Source: Theocolax elegans
Lineage: Eukaryota; Arthropoda; Insecta; Hymenoptera; Cerocephalidae
DNA length: 64,000 bases
NCBI GenBank assembly: GCA_026168455.1
Contig: CM047429.1
Location: forward strand, 40,222,066-40,286,065
Direction of reading: 5' to 3'
The translations under genes and the position numbers were made by a program. A model generated the notes under the pieces. That model had not been told where the DNA came from. It ran no database searches and was given only the letters and a program-made list of their open reading frames with translations. Shown here piece by piece: positions 12,391 through 24,453 of the stretch (position 1 is its first letter; each line of letters opens with the position of its first letter).

Positions 12391-14275
12391 ATAAAATATG
12401 CAGACGATGCAGGAATATTTTAATCACAATTTTTACAATAAACTTTTTGACAACAATGGCTATCCACTTTCCATGCAATCGTTTTCTCCATTTGGATATG
12501 CAGACGATGCAGGAATTATACAACTTAATTTTTACAAATATAATTTGACATTTATTACTACATTTTCCATGCAAGCGTTTTCTGCATTTTTATCCGCAGA
12601 CGATGCAGGAATTTTGAAACCAAAAATTATTATAATAATCAATTATAGAACTATTGCTATACATAATTCTATGCGATCGTTTTCTGCATTTTGTTAGGAA
12701 GACGATGCACGAAATGTTACCATAAAATTATACATTGATCATTTTGACAACTACTGTTATACATTTTCCATGCAATCGTTTTCTGCATTTTGATACGCAG
12801 ACGATGCAGGGATTTTGAAACCAAAATTATTACAATAATCAATTTAACATCTATTGCTATACATAATTCTATGCCATCGTTTTCTGCATTTTGTTAGGCA
12901 GACGATGCACGAATTGTTACCATAAAATTATACAATGATCATTTTGACAACTACTATTATACATTTTCCATGCAATCGTTTTCTGCATTTTGATACGCAG
13001 ACGATGCAGGAATTTTGAAACCAAAATTATTACAATAATCAATTATACAACTATTGCTATACATAATTCTATGCGATCGTTTTCTGCATTTTGTTAGGCA
13101 GACGATGCACGAATTGTTACCATAAAATTATACAATGATCATTTTGACAACTACTGTTATACATTTTCCATGCAATCGTTTTCTGCATTTTGATACGCAG
13201 ACGATGCAGGAATTTTGAAACCAAAATTATTACAATAATCAATTTAACAACTATTGCTATACACAATTCTATGCCATCGTTTTCTGCATTTTGTTAGGCA
13301 GACGATGCACGAACTGTTACCATAAAATTATACAATGATCATTTTGACAACTACTGTTATACACTTTCCATGCAATCGTTTTCTGCATTTTTATCCGCAG
13401 ACGATGCAGGAATTTTGAAACCAAAAATTATTACAATAATCAATTATACAACTATTGCTATACATAATTCTATGCGATCGTTTTCTGCATTTTGTTAGGC
13501 AGACGATGCACGAATTGTTACCATAAAATTATACAATAATCATTTTGACAACTACTGTTACACATTTTCCATGCAATCGTTTTCTGCATTTTGATACGCA
13601 GACGATGCAGGAATTTTGAAACCAAAATTATTACAATAATCAATTTAACAACTATTGCTATACATAATTCTATGTCATCGTTTTCTGCATTTTGTTAGGC
13701 AGACGATGCACGAATTGTTACCATAAAAGTATACAATGATCATTTTGACAACTACTATTATACATTTTCCATGCAATCGTTTTCTGCATTTTGATACGCA
13801 GACGATGCAGGAATTTTGAAACCAAAATTATTACAATAATCAATTTAACAACTATTGCTATACACAATTCTATGCCATCGTTTTCTGCATTTTGTTAGGC
13901 AGACGATGCACGAATTGTTACCATAAAATTATACAATGATCATTTTGACAACTACTGTTATACACTTTCCATGCAATCGTTTTCTGCATTTTTATCCGCA
14001 GACGATGCAGGAATTTTGAAACCAAAAATTATTACAATAATCAATTATACAACTATTGCTATACATAATTCTATGCGATCGTTTTCTGCATTTTGTTGGG
14101 CAGACGATGCACGAATTGTTACCATAAAATTATACAATAATCATTTTGACAACTACTGTTATACATTTTCCATGCAATCGTTTTCTGCATTTTTATCCGC
14201 AGACGATGCAGGAATTTTGAAACCAAAAATCATTACAATAATCAATTTAACAACTATAGCTATATATTTTTTTTT
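12391..14275. repeat. 200-bp dimeric satellite array
   Basis: About nine dimers of 200 bp (starts near 12671, 12871, 13071, 13271, 13472 and so on), each made of two related ~100-bp halves built around CGTTTTCTGCATTTTG and GCAGACGATGCA. One half begins ATGCAATCG and carries GAATTTTGAAACC; the other begins ATGCGATCG or ATGCCATCG and carries GAATTGTTACC. The GCGATCG and GCCATCG variants alternate, giving a 400-bp higher-order period. Open frames here are repeat translations. Confidence 0.9.
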
Positions 14276-14286
14276 TAGTAAAACGT

Positions 14287-15439
14287 CCCTGGTAGAAAAT
14301 AAAGCATCAGTTATGGTCGGCTCGTCATCTATTGACCATTTCAGGGTGGTCAGATGAATAGACTAAACCAGAGTTTGACCATAGGTTGACCAGAATACGG
14401 ACTATGCTCTTTAAATTTATAACCTCAAAGGTTGCCTTAATATTTTGTCATTAAACTAAATTTTAGCATTTTTGACTTTTTGCGCGATTACAGCAATAAA
14501 AATTAAACTATTTAAACTAACAAGGAAACTATTTGCTGACAATCTTCAAATCTCTTATATTAGAGTTTGTATGCAAAAATATCAGTTCATTACCATATGC
14601 AGCTATTCAGCGATGAAGCTCAAATCTCTTATATTAGTGTTCGTATGCATAAATATCAATTCATTACTGCTTATATGCTATTCATCGATGAAGCTTAAAT
14701 GACTTTTACTGTTGTTCGCAGGCAAAAATTTCATTTTTAGGGAAACTGTACTTTGAACATGAGCATACACTTAAAATTTATTCGATAAAGCTCAAATGAT
14801 TTATTCTGGTATTCGTACACAAGAACAGGATTTCTGAAAAAAAATTTTTTTCAATTGTGACACTTTATTTCAACAATTTTTCAAAATGGTTTATTTCATC
14901 TTTTTTTTAACAAACTGTAAATATTAAAAAAAATTTATTTGTTAAACTTGTTTTTTTAATTGAAAAAAGTGCTTATTTAGATCAATTAAGATTTAATTAC
15001 TACATCCATATATGTTTCATATATACTTAAATACCTTCATATTTTGTTTATTTAGTTACAAACAATGTATTTGGAAGTAAATGTAAGATATGCACTAATT
15101 TGTAGTATTTAAATTTTAACTTTAATGACTTTTTTGTAATCTTTAATTGTAAAATAAATGTGAACCGCTATTTTTAAAAAGAATAACATTTTTTCTTATT
15201 TAGTTGAACAATTAATTAGACAAAACTAAGTATAACTTATTTATATTTATTTATTATTTATATTCATATGATTATATGTCTAACCTCAAAATCATTCATT
15301 ATACGCGTACGGTAAACTTATGGTGAAATTCCGTCGGGTGTAAGCGGGGTTTTTCACCAGAAACTACTCTATTTTCTGACCACTGATCATAAAATTGACA
15401 GACATTATGGTCAAACGTATGCTCAAATTTCTACCAGGG
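14287..15439. mobile_element. 1.15-kb element with CCCTGGTAGAAA termini
   Basis: Starts CCCTGGTAGAAA and ends TTTCTACCAGGG, with GT on the left flank and GT on the right, suggesting a 2-bp target duplication. Satellite-type sequence (CGTTTTCTGCATCTG) resumes beyond its right end, so it inserted into the satellite. Interior is AT-rich and contains ATCTATTGACCA/TGGTCA words near both ends; no coding frame of note. The same CCCTGGTAGAA terminus occurs at 53196. Confidence 0.65.
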
Positions 15440-15759
15440 GTTTTTGACTGTATTACTACACTTTTTACGCATTCGTTTTCTGCATCTGATATGCTGTTCA
15501 ATGCAATCATTCTATGAATTACCTTATTTTACCCAAATCTACTTAATAAAAATTTATGTTGGCATCGTAGCTAAGCGCTAGCTGGTGTTGACATGGGCAT
15601 CGCAAACAGTAGTTAGATGCAGGACTAGTTGACTAGTAGACAGCAGATAAATAAAGGATCCATTGTCATCGCAGTCTGCATTTAGTGGAAGATTCTATGA
15701 ATGTTGTACTAAACTTCAATCCTAATCCGACCATTGACAGGGATGTACAAATGCACTTA
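15440..15759. other. Satellite remnant and unassigned sequence
   Basis: Begins with a degraded satellite monomer (CGTTTTCTGCATCTG near 15475) and passes into unassigned AT-rich sequence. Nothing else recognised. Confidence 0.4.
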
Positions 15760-16715
15760 GACATTAACCTGGAAGTACCTAAAAAGTTTTTTTACATGAA
15801 CTAATCATTCACATATATAAAAGGAAACCGATGCAATAATTGAAGAGTAAGAACAGTAACCTAATCTACAAACGCAACTCTCATAATTACGGTCAACGGT
15901 TAATTTTTTACTCACAAGATAGTTCTACATCCTTCACACATAATTTGATTGCACTTCTTTAGGTAGAAAATAAGATCTGCATAATGGTTTGGCATTGGCT
16001 ATTACTTCCAAAGACAGTAATATGTATGCAATCAAACATAACCTTTATTATGTGTATGCAAGGAGTACCTGAAATTTCTCGTATATAGACTGCTTAATTA
16101 CTAATATAGACAAAAGCCAGTGCATTAATTGAATTACTTGGGATTGGTAGATGATTAGTGGACATAAATAAGGACAGAAACCAACCAACAGGTAGAGATC
16201 CTATGGCTACTGTAAAAAGCAGTTAGATAGAAATTCCATTGCTATTATAGACAGCTGTTTGAAGTCCAATTGGCAATTGTATTCAGCATTAGCTCGAGGA
16301 TACAAAGACATCATAGGTCTACTGTAAATTCGAAAATTTCATGCGTGTCGTAGTTGTCTATTAGTCACTGGAGGTTACTTGTATTAAGAAAGACCAAATG
16401 AAATTCCATCACTTAAATTTGACATTAACCTGAAAGTACCTAAAAAATTTTTTGTACATGAATTAATCATTCATACAAATAGAAGATAATCAATGCAATA
16501 ATCGAAGAGAAAAAACAGTAACCTAACCTATAAACACAACTCTCATAATTACGGTCAATCAGTTAATTTCTCACCCACAAGATAGCCCGACATCCATCAC
16601 ACATGATTTATTCGCAGTTCCTTGGGTAGAGATTAAAATTATGTATATTTGTTTCGCGTTGGATATTATTTTCAAAGACGACGATCTACATGGGATCCAA
16701 CATAACCTTGAAGTC
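15760..16715. repeat. Diverged direct duplication, ~661-bp offset
   Basis: Sequence at about 15760-16060 (GACATTAACCTGGAAGTACC...) is repeated in the same orientation at about 16421-16715 with scattered substitutions and indels; shared words include AACTCTCATAATTACGGTCAA. The segment between holds no recognised feature. A 64-codon minus frame at 16571-16765 is not supported as a gene. Confidence 0.75.
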
Positions 16716-17182
16716 GAACGCCACCAAACACTGGATAGCTGGGTATTTTTTTGTACAAAAGCCATTGCATGAATTCCGCAACATTGATGTAGTCAGGAAA
16801 ATAACATCCTGTATTTCGAAATTATCACTATAACCCACAATGCTCACGAAAAACACAACAATGTTTACAAGCCGTTTTGTTATCCAACTGAACGGTCACG
16901 ACCAACGTGAACCTCACTAGTATCGACGCGGGAAGCACAACTGCGCATGCGCGCACGGACTAGTCGAATGAGAGACTGACGCGGCTCGTTCTATCGACAT
17001 TCGACACTCACGTCTTGATAAAAGGCCCTGATATTTTATTATTTTTTACTAATTTCTATAGCTTTCATTAATGCATAGCAAGCTATTAATAACTATCAGA
17101 ATTATATAAAAAATAATATTATTAAATAATTTAAATAACACGTGATATTTCTTAAATTACGTGATACTCAACCTCACATAAC

Positions 17183-18500
17183 GACGAATATAGCCTACGC
17201 GGCCGGCTAACTCGACGACACGACGCGCGAGCCGGCCGCCTAGGCCTCCAGCTGACAATTTTTTGCTTTTCCAAACGTGCTCGATTTTGTTTGTCATTTT
17301 ACGAGTTTATCTAAAGTCTATAAATATGTGATTTTTCATAAACAATATCCACGCATTATTATTATTGTATCTAAAGTCTATAAATATGTGATTTTTCATA
17401 AACAATATCCACGCATTATTATTATTTTTATTAAATAAACAATGTTAATATTTTTCGCATTTTAAACCGGATTTAATTTTTATTTTTTGTGTTCGTTTTT
17501 AAAGTTTTTAAAATATTAAGAATAAAACTCATTGCTAATTTGATCAGTTAAACGAGATATATGTAAATCAATTTAATCCCCGGGAAACTCGATATCTAGC
17601 CTTAGACACCGACGAATATAGCCTACGCGACCGGCTAACTCGACGACACGACGCGCGAGCCGGCCGCCTAGGCCTCCAGCTGACAATTTTTCGCTTTTCC
17701 AAACGTGCTCAATTTTGTTTGTCATTTTACGAGTTTATCTAAAGTCTATAAATGTGTGATTTTTCATAAACAATATCCACGCATTATTATTATTTTTATT
17801 AAATAAACAATCTTAATATTTTTGGCATTTTAAACCGGATTTAATTTTTATTGTTCGTGTTCGTTTTTAAAGTTTTTAAAATATTATTATTAAAAAATAA
17901 ATATAAATAATGTTTGTAATTTATCAATATAGAAAAACTCATTGCTAATTTGATCAGTTAAACGAGATATATGTAAATCGATTTAATCCCCGGGAAAAAC
18001 GATTTCTAGCCTTAGACACCGACGAATATAGCCTACGCGGCCGGCTAACTCGACGACTCGACGCGCGAGCCGTCCGCCTAGGCCTCCAGCTGACAATTTT
18101 TCGCTTTTCCAAACGTGCTCGATTTTGTTTGTCATTTTACGAGTTTATTTAAAGTTTATGGATGTACATAAAGAATAACATGTGTAAATAAACAATATTA
18201 ATATTTTTGGCATTTTAAAGCGGATTTAGTTTTTATTTTTTGTGTTCGTTTTTATATTTTTCATAATATTTATTAGTAAATAATGAATATAAATGATATA
18301 TCTAATTTATCAATATAAAAAATCCCATGACGACTTTGATCAGTTAAACGAGATGTATGTAAAACGATTTAATCCCCGGGAAACTCGATTTCTAGCCTTA
18401 GACACCGACGAATATAGCCTACGCGACCGGCTAACTCGACGACACGACGCGCGAGCCGGCCGCCTAGGCCTCCAGCTGACAATTTTACGTGTTTTCTGTA
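17183..18500. repeat. Four ~400-bp CpG-rich tandem repeats
   Basis: The block CCGACGAATATAGCCTACGC, followed by a GC-rich core (CGACGACACGACGCGCGAGC, GGCCGCCTAGGCCTCCAGC) and a long AT-rich tail, starts near 17183, 17611, 18019 and 18406, with periods of about 428, 408 and 387 bp. The second and third units carry internal indels and the first has a ~65-bp local duplication in its tail. Short open frames in the last unit are not genes. Alternating CpG islands and AT tails are unusual for the region. Confidence 0.85.
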
Positions 18501-18604
18501 CCGAGCAAACTTGGTAATCCTGCAACGGGACACGAGCCGCGAGAAGTTCGTCACTAGTTATCCGAAAATTGCGCGTGCGCATGCGCGTACGTATTCTGGT
18601 ATAG

Positions 18605-18662
18605 CGAGAGAGAGAGAGAGAGAGAGAGAGGTGGACGGTGATGAATAGAGTGAGAGAGAGGG
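18605..18662. repeat. (GA)n-rich microsatellite
   Basis: GA dinucleotide run at 18605-18630, an interruption, then GAGAGAGAGGGAGAG to 18662. Confidence 0.9.
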
Positions 18663-18998
18663 AGAGATGGAAGCATGCAAGCTAGCCGTGGCCTCTAAAT
18701 AAAAATATTTTGATTTTTTATCGTATTTGATTTCCATTGTTTCCTCGATTAAATATGCTAAGAATGTCGTCATTCTGCAATGGATAAGCCCGACTTTTAT
18801 TATATGTCTTTTATTGATATAAGGCTGGTATATGAATTATGGTATTGAACGCCATATTGCTTCAACCATTTGCGCATGTGCTACCACGCTAAGTATACAA
18901 TACAAAGTACAGACTAAGCGCGTCGCGCACTCTAGCGGCGAAATTGGTACTAAGATAACTTTGTCAATAATATAAACTATTTATTTTTTGTCAATATT

Positions 18999-19219
18999 AT
19001 GCAAAACGCAAATACAGAGACACTAGATAATGGTGTAATATGTCTTTCTACAAAGTTCCAGATCAATACAACAAGGACACCCTAAGAAATTTCTGCACGG
19101 AAAAATGACTATTTTTTCCGTGCAAACTTTTTATAGGGTGTCCTTCACATATTGACTTCAAACTTCGTATAAATGCGTATTATGTGATTATGTAGTGCTT
19201 CTGTATTTGCGTTTTGCAT
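18999..19219. repeat. Imperfect inverted repeat near the right end of the 7.1-kb insertion
   Basis: ATGCAAAACGCAAATACAGA at 18999 is mirrored by its complement ending at 19219. Arms of about 95 bp with many compensatory-looking differences meet around TTTCCGTGCA/TGCACGGAAA at 19095-19125. Related sequence, in the same order relative to the terminus, is found at 52440-52600. Confidence 0.75.
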
Positions 19220-19301
19220 ATTAAACCATAATATGTTCATGAAGTGTAATAATGTATCCATCTGACTCGGTCGGTAATAATCTAGTATGGCACCCCCTTA
19301 A

Positions 19302-19853
19302 ACTAACTTTATTAATATTTTTGGGATGATTGACAGGAAGCGACAAAATTCCTGTAGGTAATTCTATAATTTGGCCAATTTCTTAAAAACCAAAAGAGTG
19401 ATCAGGGGCCAACCCCTCTTGGACATTGTTTATTATGATATCTCCTATTGATAAGTTCGAGTCGGGAAGTTCAGCCTTGAAATGGTCGATGATATCACTA
19501 GTACAAAATTCGAAAATTGCGGAATCGTTGATTTCAGAAGATTTTATTTGCAGAGAATTATATTTTAAAGAATTTTATTTGCTCCGAAATAACCTTAACA
19601 CGTCTGTTCCTTTGGGTTTCGATATATGGTTCATGAGTCGGACATGATTGTCCAATTGGGACACGGAGCAACACGGTTTTGCGCGATAATTAACAGAAGT
19701 ATTCTTTGAATTATAATCTAATGAACGAACGGGGCGACATGGCTCCACAGGAATATTGACTAATTTGCTTTCCATGTCAGATTGTTCATCTAGATCAGGT
19801 ACGGGAGTTCGTGGCTCTGCAATGACGGATATAAACTCATATTCCGTGTCGGA
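19302..19853 (-). pseudogene. gypsy pol linker between protease and RT
   Basis: Minus-strand sequence joining the protease frame to the RT frame across the TTAA insertion. The part next to the insertion is in frame with RT for about 30 codons and is preceded by a TAA stop near 19383-19385. Shorter frames on either strand here have no identifiable domain. Confidence 0.5.
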
Positions 19854-20657
19854 CTATTTATTAGTAACTAATGAGACTTGAAGGGTGTTAGACTTAATTA
19901 TTAACTCATCATTAATTACGATGGGTTCGATGGAAGTGGAACAGGATTGATTGCTTGTACGGAGACTAGTGGAATCAGATTGATTAAAACTGGTTGATGG
20001 TTTCATTGAATCTCTAGAAAATTCTGAAGTAGGTTCTATATTTGAAATTCCGCGGCAATATACATAATTGTTTACCTCGGATAAATCAACGACTGGAACA
20101 GTTATTTCGACCTCATAATCGTTATGATTGGAAAAGGAAATGTCGACGAACCCTTTTTCATTCAGGGCTATCCCTTCTTCAACGGTAACGTTGTCAACGT
20201 CTAAGTTTGGTTTTATTATAAAACCGTATGCGAGATGTTTACCATTCTCTATTATACATTTAACCTTCAACTTAGTTCTCGGAGGGATACGACTGCTATT
20301 ACGGTTTAAAAAGGGTAACACATATGTATCGAAACTGAAGGTATTAAATTCAAAATCGATTTTGGCATTTCGATCCTTAAAAAACTGCAAACCTAGGATA
20401 ATGGGTTGTTGGACTGGAAAATCGTCTTTTATAACTAAGAATTCGGTGGTTTGTTCGAACAAATTTATGTATACTCGACCATAAGAGTATATGTCGCGAC
20501 CGGATACTCCTCTAAGAACTGGGGCGTTGTATTCATAACATAAAACGTTCGATTGTAATTGCGAAATTTTAATCACGTTTGGTTGAGCACCGGAATCTAT
20601 CAAATGTGCACTACTCAAATTGACTACGGGAATAAAGTTGCGCATTGAAAGACCCAT
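19854..20657 (-). pseudogene. gypsy protease (start of pol)
   Basis: A 267-codon frame with the retroviral-type aspartic protease signature LIDSGAQPNVI at about residues 20-30 and a hydrophobic ILGLQFF block at about 92-98, typical of the second half of the fold. It overlaps the end of gag (20624-20657) in a different frame, the usual arrangement for frameshifted gag-pol. It ends in a stop at 19854 before reaching RT, consistent with decay. Confidence 0.75.
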
Positions 20658-22221
20658 TGTGTAGACGGGTCGACATCCTCCGTCTCTAGAATCGTGTTGA
20701 CTGGACGCGGTGTCATACTCATCGCGGGTGCGTCCTGGCCTCGCGCGAGATACGCATTTCCCGATGATTTTGTTTTGTTTTGGTTGGTTCGATCATTATT
20801 CCATGGCTTTCGTCCGGGGTGAGTGCAATCCTTTATAAAATGGCCCGGTTTTTTACAATAATTACATATCGGATTATTCGAAGAGGGACTATAGTTATGG
20901 TTGGTATTATTTTGATTGACCCTACCATCTGGCGTTGTGTTAGGTGCGTCAGCATTGCGAATAGTACTGTTATTATTTTGGTAATTCTGATTTTCAGCAG
21001 AAAAATAAAATCTATTTGAGCTTGCTTGATTCGAGTTATTTCGAGCGGTACTTTGATTGTTTTGGTAATGTTTAATACGATCACGTTGCATTTGTTTTTC
21101 TATTTCCATAGTCATGTCGAAAACGTCAGATAAAGTTTTACCATAAATGTTGTTTAAACCGGTACGTTAATTTGGCGGAAGACCATCAATAAAACACTCT
21201 ATTATATCCTTATCTAATTCATCTTGCTCAAGTTGAGAGAGTTCGAGGTTACCGTCAAGTCTTTTCCTATCAAAAATTGCTTCCCGTAAGTTTCGCGTCG
21301 CCGATATATAATTCAATAAAGGAATTCCCGGTTTTTTGCAAAGTGCATCTAATTTACCTCTTAAGTTGTTTAAACTTTCAGCGGGGGCAAATTCTTGTTT
21401 TAAACGACCGATAAGTTCATCTAAGTTATTAATAATTCGTCCTTCTATAGCAATGAATGCACGATCTTTGAATTTATTTTGTACCAATTTAATAAAGTCG
21501 CTTTGTAGGGCCAAGGGCAATGAATTGTGCGCTCGTTTTAGAGCGCGAATAAACGGAATCAAGGTAGAACCGTCAAAGATTGGTACGAGGCTGAGAGCCT
21601 CTTGCATATAAATTTGACTGGAAGTGGAGTCTTTACTACGGTTGTTTGGTCGCAAATCGAAATATTTTGATTGTGATTTTGGGACTGCTTTAATTGATGT
21701 AACAAATTTATAATTTCATTGAGTAATTGTAAAGTGTCTTTATTTTCATGAGATGTACTACTGAATTCCGGTTGGCCGCAAGGACTATCAAGGTTAGCAG
21801 TTAAAGTGCTTTCTTTAATGTTAACCGACTGCCGAGATTTTGAAGAAATATTTCTCGATCTTGGTGAATAAACCACACTTTTAATTAGATGGCGACGTTT
21901 CGATGACTTTTCGTCATCCTCTTCAGGCTATACCTTTATTTATAACCGACTGCCGAGATGTTAAATAAAAAATTTATTCATCTTCTAGTTTTTTCCAAAT
22001 TTTGCTTTGTTCCGTTAATTCAATTGGAAGGCTAGATTTTTGTCCTTTTCATCCTGTACGATCGATGCCGCTTCATCGATTAGTTTTTGAGATTGTATCA
22101 GAATTTCGTTTTCGCGTGTTTGCAATTTAAGTTTTTTATCCTGGACTTCGCGTTTCCGGTTTTCGTAATCGAGCAGAAGAGCTCTCATTTCAGCAGGCGT
22201 ATATTCGCGATCGGTAAACAT
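20624..22221 (-). pseudogene. gag: gypsy gag, broken
   Basis: Read from 22221: a basic, coiled-coil-like N-terminus (to a stop at 22015), a Ser-rich segment (21876-21559), the capsid-like segment (21655-21167) and the nucleocapsid segment (21115-20624) with one CCHC knuckle, CNYCKKPGHFIKDC. Breaks: a stop near 22015, an insertion-like duplication at 21823-21959, a frame change near 21560-21655, and an in-frame TAA near 21167. The nucleocapsid segment is in the capsid frame, so only the TAA separates those two. N/Q-rich sequence surrounds the knuckle. Confidence 0.75.
21823..21959. repeat. 16-bp direct repeats flanking a ~105-bp insert in gag
   Basis: AACCGACTGCCGAGAT occurs at 21823-21838 and again at 21944-21959. 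The 105 bp between include GGCGACGTTTCGATGACTTT and do not look like gag. This resembles a small retroposed or slipped insertion with a long target duplication. Confidence 0.6.
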
Positions 22222-22314
22222 ATTTATTTTATCTATTTATGAATACAATTGAAAATAAAGTAAGGGAGATGACCAAAATAGTTGAATAGTTGTAGATTTA
22301 TTGCTATAAATCAG

Positions 22315-23745
22315 CTAAGAAGGAAAAAAAGAAAGAAGAAAAAAAAATTTTTTTTTTTTAATGGCACGGCGAAAATTGTTTTTTAATTAACTCAAGTAAA
22401 TTGTTGAAAAGAAAGGAATGAAGGAGGAAGAAAAAAAAATATATATATAAATAAATAAATATATGAAAATAATATTTAATGCACTAAGTACTACCAAAAT
22501 TAGGTTGTGTTTAAATTGTTTATTTAGATAAATATAGAATTAATTATTAATTAATTATTTATTAATAAACGATAAATTTTATTCAAACGGAAATTAATGT
22601 CAAAGAACTAGGTAGTAAAGTTTTTGTTGGGGTTAGTAAATAAAAGGGAAAAGAACACTTGTAATGGAAAGAGGAAAAAAAGAACGAAAACAAAGGAAAA
22701 TAAATAAGTAAAAAAGTAAAATAAAATAAGGTTACTTTAGGGCAAGGAAAGAAAGGGAGAACTATTATTAAATTAAATTATTAGGTTATTAATTATTAAA
22801 ATTTAATTTTCCACTAAAATTTTATTTATTAACAATATGATTTAAGTATATAAAAAAAATTCATTTATCAGTCATTGATATTAAAATTCAAACATTAAAT
22901 TTCGATTAGTAATGTTAAAGAAGTTTGTATAAAATATATTAATATGTTTCAAAAATAGATAATAACTAAGCGCATTAAAGAAGAGAGCAAAAATATTTCA
23001 TCCGAACTGAGTACGATTAAATATCGAAACAGTGGAAAAAGGGGAAAAAAATTTAAACGATTAGGCAGCAATTATTTAAAGGTTAATTAGCGAGCGGTCT
23101 AATTAACTTTATTCAGATTTTTAGTGTAGATGACTTAAGATGAATATTGAAGTAACTAATTGAAACAACAGTATTATTAATATATTAAAAGTGTTAATAA
23201 TTTATTTAAATATTAGTATTATTTGAAATATTAGTATCTTCTCATTCATTTTTTTTGGGGAAAAAAAAGAAACGGTTATTAAATATCGCGGTTTTTCCTA
23301 TATAATAAGAGAATTTTCGCGCACTTATTTCACGTCACTCAACACGTAATTCCTTATTATATTTAGATGATTTCCGATTTGTCTGATAAAAAGGTATTCA
23401 CTTAGAAGCTTAACAAAGAGAAATAATATGATATATGTACGTATATATATTTCAAAATTAACAATTTTGAATGATGGTTAAGATTTCCTTAGAATTCAGA
23501 GATATAAAATTCAAAAGTTTCAAAAAGAAAGAGAAAAAAAAATTTGGTAATGTTTCGTTTTCCATTAATAGTTACGCATGCATTTAAAAAAATGAAAATG
23601 TTATAAATAAATATAAGAAGAGTTTCCTTTTTTTATATTAAATTGAATTGTAAAAATAAACAAGAAGTTAAAGGAGAAAGATAAAAAAAAATTAAATAAA
23701 TAATATAATTTTGAAACAAAATAGTTAAGGTACAATTATACTTAC
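22315..23745 (-). other. gypsy leader with putative intron; AT-rich, no gene
   Basis: On the minus strand a consensus splice donor (GTAAG, plus-strand CTTAC at 23741-23745) lies about 85 nt inside the primer binding site. A pyrimidine-rich acceptor (CTTCTTTC...CTTAG) ends at 22315, about 90 nt before the gag ATG. The ~1.4 kb between is AT-rich with no coding potential. Splicing is inferred from the signals only. Confidence 0.4.
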
Positions 23746-23811
23746 TTTTATTCTGGAAATTGACTCTAATTCCTTAAATTTGGTTTGAATTGATGGCTGA
23801 TTTGGTCAAAT

Positions 23812-23829
23812 CCCACCGCTTTGTCACCA
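23812..23829 (-). promoter_or_regulatory. Primer binding site of the gypsy element
   Basis: On the minus strand, two bases after the LTR end (CATAACA), the sequence TGGTGACAAAGCGGTGGG begins with the TGG that pairs with a tRNA CCA end. The tRNA identity was not determined. Confidence 0.6.
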
Positions 23830-23831
23830 GT

Positions 23832-24453
23832 TGTTATGTTTTGACTGATTAATTTAGTACAATACCCTAACACAAAATCTCACGTGAGATCTCATGTCAA
23901 AATCTCATCCGACGTTTCACTCGTACCGCTGCTTAAACTTCTCAAATAATAGGAAATCAATTTATGAATATGGTGAGTCACTTACTAAGTGCTAACACCC
24001 CCCAGATAAGTCCAAAAATCGAGGTTAGAAAGCGTTTCAGACATATTTTCGATTTTTAGAAATTTCTCACATGAGATCTCACGTGAAAAATTTTAACGAT
24101 CAAAAACATTTCTAAAAATCGAAAATATGCTTAAAACGCTTTAAAACCTTGATTTTTGAACTCATCTGGGGGGTGTTATCACTTAATAAGAGACTCACCA
24201 TATACATAAATTGATTTCCTATTATTTGAGAAGTTTAAGCAGCGGTCCGGGTGAAAAGTCGGATGAGATTTTGGCATGAGATCTCTCGTGAGTTCTTACG
24301 TGAAATTTTGTAATAGGGTAATCAAGTAGATTGCGGGAAAAACTAAATTATTAAGTCTCAATCGAATGGTTGAATAGTAATAAATTAATATATAAACGTG
24401 GAATAATTAATAACAAAAATAACACTTTATTATTAACAAATATATATATATAT
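23832..24453 (-). mobile_element. gypsy 5' LTR, right part, with MITE
   Basis: Minus-strand LTR end CATAACA at 23832. Excluding the MITE at 23865-24318, its sequence matches the solo LTR at 38290-38445 in detail (ACTTGATTA, TTTTCCCGCAATC, TATTCCACGTTTATA, AATAAAGTG). It runs into the LTR-internal (TA)n tract where several insertions begin, and the tract's far side with ATTAAGGAATACAAAT appears at 28487-28513. The U3 portion beyond that does not match the solo LTR. Confidence 0.75.
23865..24318. mobile_element. TA-flanked palindromic MITE (Tc1/mariner-type target)
   Basis: Termini CCCTAACACAAAATCTCACG and the complement of CCCTATTACAAAATTTCACG, flanked by TA on both sides (23863-23864 and 24319-24320). 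The solo LTR at 38415-38420 preserves the uninterrupted site, proving the insertion. The 454 bp fold into a nearly full-length hairpin. Diverged relatives lie at 48685-48960, 46960-47240 and 50600-50940. Confidence 0.85.

Larger units (their letters stand above)
12207..19297. mobile_element. 7.1-kb TTAA-flanked insertion carrying satellite DNA
   Basis: Left terminus AGGGGTGCCATAG, right terminus complementary to GGGGGTGCCATAC, with TTAA immediately outside on both sides (12203-12206 and 19298-19301). If the interval and one TTAA are ignored, the pol frame of the gypsy host continues across the junction, so the boundaries are exact. No transposase or long coding frame is present. The cargo is a 200-bp satellite, an inserted 1.15-kb element, a diverged duplication, four ~400-bp CpG-rich repeats, a GA microsatellite and a terminal inverted repeat. 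A related terminus is at 52379. The TTAA duplication suggests mobilisation by a piggyBac-type transposase. Confidence 0.8.
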
